Origin: Paenibacillus sp. P25
GTDB taxonomy: Bacteria; Bacillota; Bacilli; Paenibacillales; NBRC-103111
Direction: 5' to 3'
DNA length: 64,000 nt
Assembly (NCBI GenBank): GCA_024704175.1
Contig: CP085629.1
Coordinates: 1,426,001-1,490,000 of the forward strand
In this document: piece by piece, positions 1 through 9,864 of the stretch
Numbering within the stretch: the stretch's first letter is position 1
How the letters are laid out: each line of letters begins with the position of its first letter
The notes under the pieces: model-generated
Seen by the model: only the letters and a program-made list of their open reading frames with translations
Database searches by the model: none
Told to the model about the DNA's origin: nothing
Made by a program: the position numbers and the translations under genes

Positions 1-836
1 GATTGGCCGCTGGTAACGGCTCCCGTTCATGAAGGCGGGCTTGGCTTTAACTACAAGTGGAACATGGGCTGGATGAACGATATGCTGAAATATATGGAGA
101 TCGATCCGTATTTCCGTCATGGAAGCCACCAGCTGCTCACGTTCAGTTTTATGTATACGTACTCCGAGAATTATGTGCTCCCCTGTCGCATGACGAGGTG
201 GTGCACGGGAAGAAGTCGTCGCTGAACAAAATGCCGGGCGATTATTGGCAGAAGTTCGCCAATCTGCGGGTGCTGTTCGGGTATATGATGGCGCACCCGG
301 GCAAGAAGCCGCTGTTCATGGGCGGCGAGTTCGGTCAGTTTGACGAATGGAAGGATCTGGAAGACCTCGATTGGGAAATGCTCGGTTATGACAGCCACCG
401 GAGCATGCACCGCTACGTCCGGGACCTCAATCATCTCTATCTGCGGGAGCCGGCCTTATGGAAGCTGGACCACCGGCCCGAGGGCTTCTCCTGGATTGAC
501 CCGCATGACAGCAAGCAGAGCATTACCACATTCATGAGAAAGACGGAGAATCCGGAGGACAGCCTGATTGCCGTTTGCAATTTTACGCCGGTGTATCATG
601 AGAAATACAGGATCGGCGTTCCGTACGAAGGCGTGTATGTCGAACAGTTTAGCAGCGACGCGGGAGAATACGGGGGCTCGGGGAAGCTGAATTCCGGGAA
701 GCTGAAGACCGAAGCGGTATCCTGGCATTACCAGCCGTACAGCCTGCATATTTCGCTGCCTCCGCTCGCGGCCGTTCTGTTCAAGCCGATTGAAATCAAG
801 CGAAGAAGGGGATCCGTTAAAACGAGGAAGGGGTAA
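1..836 (+). CDS. glgB: 1,4-alpha-glucan branching enzyme GlgB, 3' part
   Basis: C-terminal part of the glycogen branching enzyme, which moves alpha-1,4 chains to alpha-1,6 positions on glycogen in the cytoplasm. The 5' end lies outside the window. Visible family features are the [15 protein letters not shown] segment near the start, the [12 protein letters not shown] motif of GH13 branching enzymes, and a C-terminal beta-sandwich ending in [10 protein letters not shown]. The frame breaks near position 180 inside a CCCC run: frame 1 reads up to SENYVLP, then frame 3 resumes with LSHDEVV, as if one C were missing. The stop lies 5 bases before glgC, so the genes form one operon. Confidence 0.95.
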
Positions 837-841
837 AGCCG

Positions 842-2007
842 ATGCGGAAAAAGGAATGTGTAGCCATGCTGCTCGCCGGCGGCGAAGGAAGAAGGCTGGG
901 GGTTCTTACGAACAAGTTGGCCAAGCCGGCCGTTCATTTCGGAGGAAAGTACCGTATTATCGATTTTACGCTCAGCAACTGCACCAATTCCGGGATCGAC
1001 ACCGTCGGGGTGTTAACCCAGTACCAACCGCTCGTTCTGAACAGTTACATCGGCATCGGTTCCCCTGGGATTTGGACAGGCGGAACGGCGGTGTCACCGT
1101 GCTGCCCCCTTATATGGAACAAGGCGGCGGAGATTGGTACAAAGGCACGGCCAATGCCATTTACCGCAATATTTCGTTCGTGGAGCAGTTTGATCCGGAG
1201 TACGTTCTGGTCATATCGGGAGATCACATCTACAAGATGGACTATGACAAAATGCTCCGTTTTCATAAAAGCAAAGGCGCCGACGCCACCATTGCCGTCA
1301 TCGAGGTGAAATGGGAGGAAGCCAGCCGCTTCGGCATTATGAGCACCGATGACAACGGCCGGATTACCGAATTCGCAGAGAAGCCGAAGGAGCCGCAGAG
1401 CAATCTCGCCTCGATGGGCATTTACATTTTCAATTGGCAAGTATTGAAGGATTATATGATCCGGGACGATGCGGATCCCGAGTCGAGCAAGGATTTCGGC
1501 AAGGACCTGATTCCGGCCATGCTGCGGGACGGGCAGAACATGATGGCTTACCCGTTCGAAGGCTACTGGAAGGATGTCGGCACAATCCAAAGCTTGTGGG
1601 AGGCCAACATGGATCTCCTCGAGAACGAGCCGAAGTTCAATTTGAACGACCGCTCCTGGCGCATTTATTCGGTGAACCCCTGCCAGCCGGGGCAGTATGT
1701 TGCCTCAACGGCGCAGATCCGCCGCTCCCTGGTAAATGAAGGTCGCTGCGTGTTCGGCGAAGTGGATCATTCGGTGCTGTTCTACGGCGTCCAGGTGGGA
1801 GAGGGGAGCCTGATCAAGGATTCGGTGATCATGCCGAACGTGACGGTCGGCAATAACGTGAAGATCTACAAGGCGATCATCGGCGAAGGGACGGTTGTGG
1901 AGGACGGCGCCGTTATCGGAACCCCTGAAGATGAAGGCCCGCAGGATATCATCCTGATCGGAAGCAACGAACGGATCGGCATGGCGACAAATTCGACGAG
2001 AGGATGA
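842..2007 (+). CDS. glgC: glucose-1-phosphate adenylyltransferase GlgC (one frame break)
   Basis: Makes ADP-glucose from glucose-1-phosphate and ATP, the committed step of bacterial glycogen synthesis. The N-terminus shows the nucleotidyltransferase motif [15 protein letters not shown] and [15 protein letters not shown]. The C-terminal half has left-handed beta-helix hexapeptide repeats ([14 protein letters not shown]). The start at 842 keeps the conserved [13 protein letters not shown] beginning. The frame breaks near 1065 in GGTTCCCCTGGG: one extra C restores [17 protein letters not shown], and the remainder reads in frame 1 to 2007. About 388 residues, normal for the family. It sits between glgB and glgD with gaps of 5 and 6 bases. 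Confidence 0.94.
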
Positions 2008-2013
2008 GTTCTC

Positions 2014-3123
2014 ATGAAGCGAATGATGGGGGTAATTAATCTGGTGAACGAGCCCGACGATCTGGAGGAGCTGACGTATACCCGCTGCGTGGCTTCCGTG
2101 CCGTTCGGTGCGCGGTACCGTTTGATTGATTTTACGCTGTCGGGTATGGTCAATTCGAATATCGAGAACGTGGCCGTATTTACGCAGCACAAGTACCGTT
2201 CCTTGATGGACCATCTCGGCTCCGGCAAGGAGTGGGACCTTGACCGCAAACGCGGGGGGCTGTTCATTCTGCCGGCTGTGCTTCATGAGACGACGGGCAT
2301 GGCCCGCGGCGACCTATTCCAATTTTACAGCCACCGGGACTACTTCTACCGCGCCGGCGAGGAATACGTGGTGATTTCCCGCGACCATATCGTCTGCAAT
2401 ATCGACTTCAACGAGGTGCTCGATTACCATATCGCGAAGAACGCTGACGTGACGGTCGTCTATAAGAAGGCGGACGAAGACGAATATGCCAAGTTCCGCC
2501 GGCTAGCCGTTAAGGAAGACGGACAAGTGACCGTGATCGAGGATCATTCGGGACGCCTGAGGACCGACAACATCTCCATGGAAATGTACGTGATGAACAA
2601 AGAACTGCTGCTCGATATGGTGGAAACCTGCCTTGCCCAAGGCTACGATCATCTGGTCCGGGACGGCATCATGAAAAATATCGACAAGCTCGGCGTTTAC
2701 GGCTATGAGCATAAAGGCCATGCCGGCATCGTCAACACGATCCAGAGTTACTATAAACACAGCATGCAGCTGCTCAATCCGAAAATATGGCGTGAGCTGT
2801 TCTTTCAGCGGAACCTGATCTATACCAAGGTCAAGGATGAACCGCCGGCCCGCTACGCCGAGAATGCGCTGGCCAAAAATTCGCTCATCGCCAACGGCTG
2901 CGTGATCGAAGGAAAGGTCGAGAACAGCATCCTGTTCCGCGGCGTGAAAATCCGTAAAGGCGCTTACGTCAAGAACAGCATCATCCTGCAAAACTGCGAA
3001 ATCGAGGAAAATGTCATCATCGAGAACGCCATTCTCGATAAGGACGTGTTCATCAACCGAGGAAGAGTGCTTACCGGAGACAAACAAGCACCGTTTATCG
3101 CTTCCAAAACCAAGGTCATCTAA
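2014..3123 (+). CDS. glgD: GlgD, GlgC-like partner subunit
   Basis: Paralogue of GlgC found in Firmicutes glycogen operons. In Bacillus-type systems it forms a complex with GlgC and stimulates it, with little activity alone (family knowledge). The 369-residue frame is intact. It keeps the ARYRLIDFTLSGMVNS fold segment but lacks the GGxGxRL nucleotide-binding loop seen in GlgC: its N-terminus is MKRMMGVINLVNEPDDLEEL, as is typical of GlgD. Hexapeptide repeats are present at the C-terminus (VENSILFRGVKIRKGAYVKN). It starts 6 bases after the glgC stop and is clearly in the same operon. Confidence 0.95.
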   Translation: MKRMMGVINLVNEPDDLEELTYTRCVASVPFGARYRLIDFTLSGMVNSNIENVAVFTQHKYRSLMDHLGSGKEWDLDRKRGGLFILPAVLHETTGMARGDLFQFYSHRDYFYRAGEEYVVISRDHIVCNIDFNEVLDYHIAKNADVTVVYKKADEDEYAKFRRLAVKEDGQVTVIEDHSGRLRTDNISMEMYVMNKELLLDMVETCLAQGYDHLVRDGIMKNIDKLGVYGYEHKGHAGIVNTIQSYYKHSMQLLNPKIWRELFFQRNLIYTKVKDEPPARYAENALAKNSLIANGCVIEGKVENSILFRGVKIRKGAYVKNSIILQNCEIEENVIIENAILDKDVFINRGRVLTGDKQAPFIASKTKVI

Positions 3124-3199
3124 TTGGTTAACCAAGCGCGCCAGGCCGGTCTTTGGATGGTTTGGTTCAAGGGTGTTAACCTATCACGCCAGTGTTAGG

Positions 3200-3314
3200 G
3201 GATAAGTATCCGGCGGAAAGTTTACGTGCCGCATTTGAAATCGTGTCAAAACCTATGCTTTGTTTACGATCAAATGACACGATTTCAAGAGCGGCTGCAG
3301 CGGATACTTATACC
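3200..3314. repeat. large imperfect inverted repeat before glgA
   Basis: Three nested complementary arms fold on one axis. ATAAGTATCCG (3202-3212) pairs with CGGATACTTAT (3301-3311). GCCGC (3228-3232) pairs with GCGGC (3291-3295). TTGAAATCGTGTCA (3235-3248) pairs perfectly with TGACACGATTTCAA (3275-3288) around a 26-base loop. No T run follows, so it does not look like a terminator. It fills most of the 282-base glgD-glgA gap. It could be a leader RNA structure or a non-coding palindromic repeat element; the sequence alone does not decide. Confidence 0.8.
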
Positions 3315-3405
3315 CGGAAAACCCGGCGTGAAGCTGGTTTCCTTTTGGTAAAACCATCCAACAACCACCCCGGCGCGCGAAAATATAAAGGAGTGGTAGG
3401 AAGCC

Positions 3406-4839
3406 ATGAAAGTGTTATTTGCCGCATCTGAAGCCGTACCTTTTATCAAAACGGGAGGGCTTGCCGATGTCATCGGTTCGTCGCCGAAGGAGCTGGCCAA
3501 GCAGGGAATCGATGTCCGCGTCATAATACCCAAGTATGAAGACATTCCTGATCGCTTCACCGAACAGATGGAAACCGTGGCTGTCTTTGAGCTGCAGATG
3601 GGCTGGCGCAACTTGTACTGCGGCATTCTGAAGCTGGTACACGAGGGCATCACTTATTATTTTGTCGATAACGAAGCTTACTTCCGCCGCCGCGGCTGTT
3701 ACGGCTATGGGGATGATGCGGAACGGTTCGCCTTCTACTGCAGGGCCGTTCTGGATTCGATGCTGCACATCGATTTCATGCCGGACATCATTCACTGCCA
3801 CGATTGGCAGGCGGGCATGATTCCGGTGCTGTACCGGGCTCATTTCAGTTATCAGCCTGATTTCGCCGGCATCAAGACGGTGATGACGATTCACAACCTG
3901 AAGTATCAAGGCGTCTTCGGGCAAGAAAAGTTCAGAGATTATTTTGCGCTCGGGGACGAACATTTCTCGGGGTATGCGCTTGAGATGCACGGAGGAGCGA
4001 GCTTCCTCAAGGGAGGACTCCTGTACAGCGACTTTATCACTACGGTAAGCCCGACATACGCCGAGGAGATTCAGACACCTTATTACGGCGAGCATATGGA
4101 CGGTCTTCTGCGCAGCCAAAGCCACCGTCTCGTTGGGATCATCAACGGCATCGATTACGACGAATTCGATCCGATGACCGACCCTTACGTCGAGGTGAAA
4201 TACCGCGATTCCTACGTGAAGAAGCAGCAGAACAAGCTGAAGCTGCAGGAGCGGCTGGGACTGCCGGTGAACAAGGATGTGCCGGTGATTGCGCTCGTAA
4301 CGCGTCTCGTGGATCAGAAGGGGCTCTCGCTCATCGACCGGGTGATCACGGAGCTGATGGCGCTGGATGCGCAGTGGGTCATTCTCGGCACCGGGGAATA
4401 CCAATTCGAGCAGCTGTTCAAATGGGCCGCGGGCCGATATCCGGACAAGATGTCGGCGAACATTCTGTTTAACGAGGAGCTGGCGCATCAGATTTATGCC
4501 GGGTCGGACCTGTTCCTCATGCCCTCCCTGTTCGAGCCCTGCGGCATCGGCCAGCTGATTGCCATGCGCTACCGCAGTGTGCCGATCGTTCGCGAAACCG
4601 GAGGTTTGCGGGATACGGTGCAGGCGTATAATGAGGAGACCGGCGAAGGGACGGGCTTCAGCTTCACGAATTACAACGCGCATGATATGCTGTATACCGT
4701 CGAACGCGCCGTGAGCTTGTACCGCGATCCCGAAGTGTGGTCACGGATACTTGCCAATTTGAAGAAAAAAGACTTCAGCTGGCGCAAATCCGCTCAGCAG
4801 TATGCGGCACTTTACGGAAATTTGGTTAATGAATCATAG
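3406..4839 (+). CDS. glgA: glycogen synthase GlgA (ADP-glucose)
   Basis: GT5 glycosyltransferase that extends alpha-1,4-glucan chains from ADP-glucose. The 477-residue frame is intact and of normal length. It begins MKVLFAASEAVPFIKTGGLADV, and KTGGLADV is the ADP-glucose binding loop. HNLKYQGVF, GIINGIDYDEFDP and the C-terminal MPSLFEPCGIGQL with RETGGLRDTV are conserved family segments. The start follows the Shine-Dalgarno AAGGAG (about 3388). Separated from glgBCD by the inverted-repeat region, it may have its own control, but function and order place it in the same glycogen cluster. A strong terminator follows. Confidence 0.96.
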   Translation: MKVLFAASEAVPFIKTGGLADVIGSSPKELAKQGIDVRVIIPKYEDIPDRFTEQMETVAVFELQMGWRNLYCGILKLVHEGITYYFVDNEAYFRRRGCYGYGDDAERFAFYCRAVLDSMLHIDFMPDIIHCHDWQAGMIPVLYRAHFSYQPDFAGIKTVMTIHNLKYQGVFGQEKFRDYFALGDEHFSGYALEMHGGASFLKGGLLYSDFITTVSPTYAEEIQTPYYGEHMDGLLRSQSHRLVGIINGIDYDEFDPMTDPYVEVKYRDSYVKKQQNKLKLQERLGLPVNKDVPVIALVTRLVDQKGLSLIDRVITELMALDAQWVILGTGEYQFEQLFKWAAGRYPDKMSANILFNEELAHQIYAGSDLFLMPSLFEPCGIGQLIAMRYRSVPIVRETGGLRDTVQAYNEETGEGTGFSFTNYNAHDMLYTVERAVSLYRDPEVWSRILANLKKKDFSWRKSAQQYAALYGNLVNES

Positions 4840-4845
4840 TGATGC

Positions 4846-4880
4846 GAAAAACCAATGCTCCCCGGGAGCGTTGGTTTTTC
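4846..4880 (+). terminator. rho-independent terminator after glgA
   Basis: AAAAACCAATGCTCCC is followed directly by GGGAGCGTTGGTTTTT, giving a stem of about 15 bp with a tiny loop and a T run. It starts seven bases after the glgA stop. Confidence 0.93.
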
Positions 4881-4899
4881 CGTAACAGGGGATCCGCGA

Positions 4900-5295
4900 G
4901 TGCAAATAGCCATCCGATTGTCTGTGTCAGGTGAAGCGGTCAAAGAGGCCGTTATTTCCGTAGAGGACGCCAAATTCGAGGAGTTGTCGGACGAGGAACG
5001 GGAAAGCGCCGTCGAAATCATCGTCCGGAATTGGGCGGATCATCATTTGCGGCTGGAATGGGAAACGATAGAGGATGAACGGATGGGGAAGAATACTGAA
5101 ACCGAATATTATCGTAACCGACCTGGACGGGACTTTGCTGCGTTCGGATGCTACCCTGTCGGATTATACCAGGAAGGTTTTGGCCGAGGGGTTGGCCCAA
5201 GGACATATGATCAGCTACGCTACGGCGCGAAGCTTTATCAGTTCGTGGAATATCGTTTCCGCTATTCCGTGGCGGTACCCGGTGCTGCTTTATAA
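4900..5295 (+). CDS. small acidic protein of unknown function, 3' end uncertain
   Basis: From the GTG at 4900 the frame gives a plausible small protein: VQIAIRLSVSGEAVKEAV, an acidic helix (FEELSDEERESAVEIIV) and NWADHHLRLEWETIEDE. After about 5080 the frame continues to 5295 but only as a shadow of the HAD gene in the next frame, so the true product is probably about 60 residues. A TGA overlapping the HAD ATG (5075-5078, ATGA) lies in another frame and may be the real stop if a base is missing. I do not recognise the family. The gene probably precedes the HAD gene in one transcript. Confidence 0.45.
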   Translation: MQIAIRLSVSGEAVKEAVISVEDAKFEELSDEERESAVEIIVRNWADHHLRLEWETIEDERMGKNTETEYYRNRPGRDFAAFGCYPVGLYQEGFGRGVGPRTYDQLRYGAKLYQFVEYRFRYSVAVPGAAL

Positions 5296-5973
5296 CGGAG
5301 CTCTCTTGTATGACCCGGTCCTGAGAAGGAAGATCGACGGCCGTTTTTTAAGTGCGGATGTAACGGAAGCCTGGATTCGGGTGGGGAAAGCTTTTGGTTT
5401 CAGTCCTTTGGTTTTTGCACTGGGAGCGGACGAGCGGGAATGGGTTCTGCATGAACGGCTGCAGCGGGAAGGCGAACGACGTTTTTATGCAAGCCGGCCC
5501 GGCGATCCCCGATTTAAAGAAGTGGAGAGCTTGGAGAACGGCCTGCCGCCGTTTCCTATGATGCTGACCTACATCGGGCTTCCGGAAGAGCTGCAACCAT
5601 TGATGGAGGCAGGGCTTCGCTCGTTTGGTTCCGAGGTTCATGTGAACTTTATGCCGGATTCATATATTTCGGGTCATTATTTTCTTGAAATCAGCCACCC
5701 GCTTGCCAATAAACGCGACGGTTTGGAGCTTTGGGCCCGCCACGTGGGGTGCGCTCCCGGGCAAATTACCGTATTCGGCGATAATTTGAACGACGTACCC
5801 CTGTTCGAACGGGCCGGCTTTCGAATTGCTGTAGCGAATGCGCATCCAACACTAAAATCCATGGCGGATGCAGTAACCGGGGCGAACGATGAGGATGGCG
5901 TGGCGCCTATTTAGCGCGGCATCTGTCCGAAAGCCGGGTACAAGCTCAGAAAGAGAAAACGGGTGGCATGTAA
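5075..5973 (+). CDS. Cof-type HAD phosphatase (one or two frame breaks)
   Basis: HAD-superfamily hydrolase of the Cof/YidA type, a cytoplasmic sugar-phosphate phosphatase class whose exact substrate cannot be told from sequence. Motif I is IIVTDLDGTLL with the nucleophile Asp, motif II is in SYATAR, and motif IV is FGDNLNDVPLFERAG. In the given frame it stops at 5914 after EDGVAPI. Reading one base later at about 5907 continues YLARHLSESRVQAQK to a stop at 5973, a normal Cof C-terminus, so a base is probably missing. The start is ambiguous: ATG 5075, or ATG 5083 preceded by GAGGA if one G is extra (MGKNTKPNIIVTD). Confidence 0.8.
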
Positions 5974-6022
5974 ATGTATCAAGGAATGACAAGTATATTC
6001 CGGAGGAGAGCGGGCGTAAGCT

Positions 6023-7668
6023 GTGAAGGACAAGATCAGTTACTCCTCGATGGAGGATCAGCAAGGCCAAAGGCAAAGTCGGAATAAGCCGCTAGAGGCG
6101 GTACACGGGGCCAAACCGGCCTTGGACCGGATTGCGGAACTAGCCGCCAAGGGGTGGAATGCGCAGACGGGGCCGCTGACGTTGGTCACGAAGGAGGGGT
6201 ACGGGTTGTTTCATCCTCCGGCTTGCCGGAGCCGCCCAAGCTATCCCGCCTTCTGGAGCAGGAGGATCCGGCCGGCCGGCTGGTAGCGGATGCCGGGATG
6301 CCGCTGATTGTAGAGGATATGCTGGAGGATCCGCGCATGGAACATACCCGGCTCGTACGGGAATGCGGCATCCGCTTTTATGCCGGTGTTCCGCTCGAAA
6401 CGGCGGAGGGACGCGTTCTCGGAACATTATGCGTGATGGACGGAGCACCCCGGCGGATCATGGGCGAGGAACCGACAAATTTATGCGACTTGGCCCGCTG
6501 GGCGGTGAGCGAGATTGAGCTTCAGCGATGCTTGCTGGAGAAGGAGCAATTCATCCGGGAGCTGGCCGAGGAGCGCCGCAAGACGCATGAACAGCTGGAG
6601 CTGGTGGGCGGCTCGTTCGAGTCGGGACAGGAGGGGCGGCTCGCTCTGCGATGCCGAGGGCAATATTCTGCTGCATAACAAAAAGCTGCTTGAGCTGTTC
6701 CTGGTCAACCCTCATCTGTATTCTGACGTATGGGAGTACTGGAAGCAGGTTCAGCAAATCGGTCAATCCGAAGCTCCGGCATTAACCCGGAGGCTAAGGG
6801 AGCTTTTTGACGGGGAGGGGACGGCCTTTACCGAGCCCTATGCGGCGAAGCTGTCCGGGGAGGATTGGCGCTACTATGAGGTCAGCGGCTCACCGGTATC
6901 CCGCAAGGAGGAAAGCTTCCCGGCACAGCGCTTCATCGCCTTCCGCGACCGGACGGAAGAAGTGATGACCGATCAAATGAAGAAGGAATTTATCAGCGTC
7001 GTGTCTCACGAATTAAGAACCCCGTTGACAAGCATTCTCGGTTTTGTGGAAATTCTGCTCGACCGGAATCCGGATGCGGAGAAGCGGACGAAATATTTGC
7101 AAACGATCCACCGTGAAGCGGAGCGGCTGACTCATCTGCTGAACGATCTGCTCGATCTGCAGAAGATGGAATCCGGGAAGCAGCAGTATTTGTTCGCTCC
7201 TACCGATTTGGCCGAGCTCGTCAGCGAGGTGCTGGATTCCTGGGATGAGGAGAAAAGCCACCGGATGGTCGTCCATTATGAAACCCGTCCTTTATATGTG
7301 CTGGCGGATGCCGACCGGCTGAAGCAGGCGCTTCATAATCTCGTCAGCAATGCCGTCAAGTACTCCCCGGGGGCCGACCGGGTCGACGTGGAGGTGGTGG
7401 AAGAGGATGGGATGGCCGTCGTGCGGATCCGCGATTACGGACTCGGCATACCGGAGGAATCCAGAGAGAAGATGTTCACCAAATTTTACCGTGTGGATAA
7501 TTCGGATCGGCGAAAGATCGGCGGTACCGGCCTGGGGCTGGCGATCGTCAGGGAAATCCTGATTGCGCACGGGGAACCGTCGAATTCGAATCGGTCGCCG
7601 GAAAGGGGACAACCTTTACGATCCGGCTTGAAACCCTGCCCCCGGATGCCGTAAGCAGTCTCGAGTGA
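6023..7668 (+). CDS. GAF-PAS sensor histidine kinase (three frame breaks)
   Basis: Soluble-looking histidine kinase with no clear membrane segment. The order is a GAF domain (about 6060-6510, including GIRFYAGVPLETAEGRVLGTLCV), a PAS-like segment (GSLCDAEGNILLHNKKLLELF), a HisKA box with phospho-acceptor His (FISVVSHELRTPLTSILGF), then HATPase N box (HNLVSNAVKYSP), DYGLGIP and GGTGLGLAIVREI. The start is GTG at 6023. Breaks: about 6200 in GGGG (base missing), about 6635 in AGGAGGGG (base extra or two missing), and about 7573 in GGGGAACC (base missing). With the last corrected, the end reads GGTVEFESVAGKGTTFTIRL and stops at 7668. No response regulator gene is adjacent. The bilin-binding Cys of phytochromes is not obvious. 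Confidence 0.87.
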
Positions 7669-7677
7669 TCAACGCGA

Positions 7678-7724
7678 AAAGACAATGTCAGCAGAAGCTC
7701 ATCTGCCGGACATTGTCTTTTTTT
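7678..7724 (+). terminator. rho-independent terminator after the histidine kinase
   Basis: AAAGACAATGTC pairs with GACATTGTCTTT, followed by a run of T (stem arms 7678-7689 and 7709-7720). It starts ten bases after the corrected stop at 7668, which supports that stop. Confidence 0.9.
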
Positions 7725-7748
7725 CATGGATCTATTCAGCGGCTGAGC

Positions 7749-7970
7749 TTAGCCGGCGATGGAGGGATCCTCAAAATACATCGTCTCCTTGTTAAAAGTC
7801 CGGTTGATGGAGAGGAACGTATGCATCAGTTCGAACATCTCGGATTGGGTCAGTATCACTACGGAATCCTCCTCCGCTGCAGCGCCTCCTAATTGAAACC
7901 GGATGGACTTCCGCTCCGGATTGACTTGAATTTCCAACTGCTCCTGCTTCAGCACGCTTTCCCACATCAA
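7749..7970 (-). CDS. small hypothetical protein
   Basis: 73 residues from MMWESVLKQEQLEIQV, with no signal peptide or membrane segment. It mixes beta-like stretches (SIRFQLGG) with a helix (SEMFELMHTFLSINRTF). It is convergent with the histidine kinase and divergent from the gerA operon. Upstream, on the minus strand, AAAGGA lies 13 bases before the start, or next to an alternative ATG at 7980 in a neighbouring frame. I do not recognise the family. Codon use resembles its neighbours and the kinase's terminator separates it, so a real gene is likely but not certain. Confidence 0.55.
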   Translation of the reverse strand: MMWESVLKQEQLEIQVNPERKSIRFQLGGAAAEEDSVVILTQSEMFELMHTFLSINRTFNKETMYFEDPSIAG

Positions 7971-8078
7971 GAATCACCATGTCCTTTCGGTAACCGCTTT
8001 TTATCGTCCAATGCTTTGGACGCCGAAATTAAATATATGCGGAAGCCGCCGGAAAAGAACCCAGCTTTCGTCAAAACA

Positions 8079-8109
8079 TACATATTCCGCATGGCTTCCG
8101 GTCATAGTA
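8079..8109 (+). promoter_or_regulatory. possible sigma-G promoter of the ger operon
   Basis: TACATA (8079-8084), an 18-base spacer and CATAGTA (8103-8109) resemble the sigma-G consensus TGAATA / CATACTA (one mismatch at -10, two at -35), 48 bases before the gerA-type start. Germination receptors are known sigma-G genes. Weak motif; inference. Confidence 0.45.
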
Positions 8110-8157
8110 AGAAAGATACGGCAGGAATCACAAGGTTTGTCAGTACGGGGGTGTCTT

Positions 8158-9864
8158 ATGACAATCTGGGAGTGGGTCTTAAAACGTAATCACCAAAAGA
8201 AGCGTTCCCGGAAGCAGGAGCCTCCTGTCCGGGATTCTTATATGGAATCAAAGGATACGAAACGGATTTCCCCGGATTTGGAACGGAACATCCAATTTAT
8301 CAAAGAGCTTCTCGGATTCAGCGAGGACCTTATCCTGCGGCGGTTTCAAATCTACGGGCACTTTCAGGTCGCCATGTTTTACTTCTGCAATATGGTGGAC
8401 GAGGCGGCGGCGAGCGTAGAAATTTTAAAGCCTTTGATGTATACGCCTCCTCATTTGGCAGGGAAGCGGATTCCGCTGAACGATCTGAAAGAAACGCTGA
8501 TGAACGATGCGATTTATCACAGCAAATGCTCTTTCGAAAACGGGCAGGCCAAAATCGTAGAAGCGCTTCTGCGTGGCGGGACGATCGTCTTTATTGACGG
8601 CTTGGAAGAAGCCATCATGCTGGAAACGAAACAGGTGGAAAAACGGGCTATCCAGCAACCCGATACGGAGCAGGTCATCCGGGGTCCCCGCGAAGGGTTT
8701 ATCGAGCAGCTTGCGACGAATATATCCCTGCTGCGATACCGTCTTCCCACAACCGATTTCCGGATGGAATCGATGGTGATCGGCCGGATTACCAAGTCGA
8801 AAGTAGCGGTGTGCTACCTCAAAGGCATTGTGAACGAGGCGCTTGTAGAGGAAGTGAAGACCCGGCTGTCCGCGATTGACATTGATGGCGTGCTGGATGT
8901 CGGCTATCTCGAACAATTCATTGAGGACAACCATTTTTCGCCGTTTCCCCAAGTGCAGAACACGGAGCGGACGGACAAGGCGGTCGCCAATCTGCTCGAA
9001 GGGCGGGTGATTATTCTGGTGGACGGTTCCCCGTTCGCCCTCATCGTTCCGACGGTCTTCAATCAATTCTATCAGACGGCGGAGGATTACTCCGAGCGTT
9101 TCCTGATGGTCAGCTTCATCCGGCTGTTCCGGCTGCTCGCGCTCGCGTTCTCGCTGGTTACTCCCTCGCTTTATGTAGCCATCATTTCTTTCAATCCGGA
9201 GCTCATTCCGACGGAGTTTGCGGTAGCCGTATCCGGCGGCCGGGCAGGTGTTCCTTTTCCGTCCATTGTGGAGGTGCTGGTTATGGAGGCTTCCATGGAG
9301 GTACTGCGGGAAGCCACACTCCGGTCGCCTCAACAGATCGGGGGCGCGCTATCGATTGTCGGCGTTCTGGTCATCGGGCAGGCGGCGGTATCCGCGGGCT
9401 TCGTCAGCCCGATCACCGTCGTGGTTATTGCACTTACCACCATCGGCTCTTTCGCTACACCGGCGTACAATGCGGCCTTGGCTTTAAGGTCGCTCCGCTT
9501 CCCTCTGGTGATTTTGTCGGGCATGTTCGGATTGTACGGGGTGATGGTCGGGTTGATCGTCATCGCGAACCACCTGCTGTCGCTTAAATCGTTCGGCATT
9601 CCATATCTGAGCCCCGTCGTACCGGGCAATTTTGACGGGATGAAGGATACGGTGGCCCGTTGGCCTCTCTGGTCGATGATAAGACGCCCGACCATGCTCC
9701 ATACGCCGAACGATCACCGTTTGGGCCAAGAGGTTCTGAACAAGATGGAGGAGGAGCCGAGCAATACATTAGACCCATTGAAGGTAGGCAATCGCACGAA
9801 GGAGGATTCGAATGGAATATCCCCGGCAAGTCACGGCGATTCAGGCAGCGGCGGTAATCATTAG
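8158..9864 (+). CDS. spore germination receptor subunit A (GerA family)
   Basis: A subunit of a nutrient germinant receptor in the spore inner membrane. I choose ATG 8158 (MTIWEWVLKRN) because GGGGG lies eight bases upstream; upstream codons are not family-like. The N-terminal soluble domain (ERNIQFIKELLGFSEDLILRRF and a second half with GRVIILVDGSPFALIVPT) precedes about five membrane segments with the family signatures VPFPSIVEVLVMEASMEVLREA, IGGALSIVGVLVIGQAAV and ATPAYNAALALRSLRFPL (each shortened here). About 568 residues. It overlaps the next gene by 53 bases, so the operon is tightly coupled. The germinant cannot be predicted. Confidence 0.93.
   Translation: MTIWEWVLKRNHQKKRSRKQEPPVRDSYMESKDTKRISPDLERNIQFIKELLGFSEDLILRRFQIYGHFQVAMFYFCNMVDEAAASVEILKPLMYTPPHLAGKRIPLNDLKETLMNDAIYHSKCSFENGQAKIVEALLRGGTIVFIDGLEEAIMLETKQVEKRAIQQPDTEQVIRGPREGFIEQLATNISLLRYRLPTTDFRMESMVIGRITKSKVAVCYLKGIVNEALVEEVKTRLSAIDIDGVLDVGYLEQFIEDNHFSPFPQVQNTERTDKAVANLLEGRVIILVDGSPFALIVPTVFNQFYQTAEDYSERFLMVSFIRLFRLLALAFSLVTPSLYVAIISFNPELIPTEFAVAVSGGRAGVPFPSIVEVLVMEASMEVLREATLRSPQQIGGALSIVGVLVIGQAAVSAGFVSPITVVVIALTTIGSFATPAYNAALALRSLRFPLVILSGMFGLYGVMVGLIVIANHLLSLKSFGIPYLSPVVPGNFDGMKDTVARWPLWSMIRRPTMLHTPNDHRLGQEVLNKMEEEPSNTLDPLKVGNRTKEDSNGISPASHGDSGSGGNH

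Noticed and set aside
790..2007. A long frame starting inside glgB as a separate protein
   Set aside because: It is the second half of glgC in frame 1 after a missing C; the part before about 1065 is a shadow of glgB and glgC.
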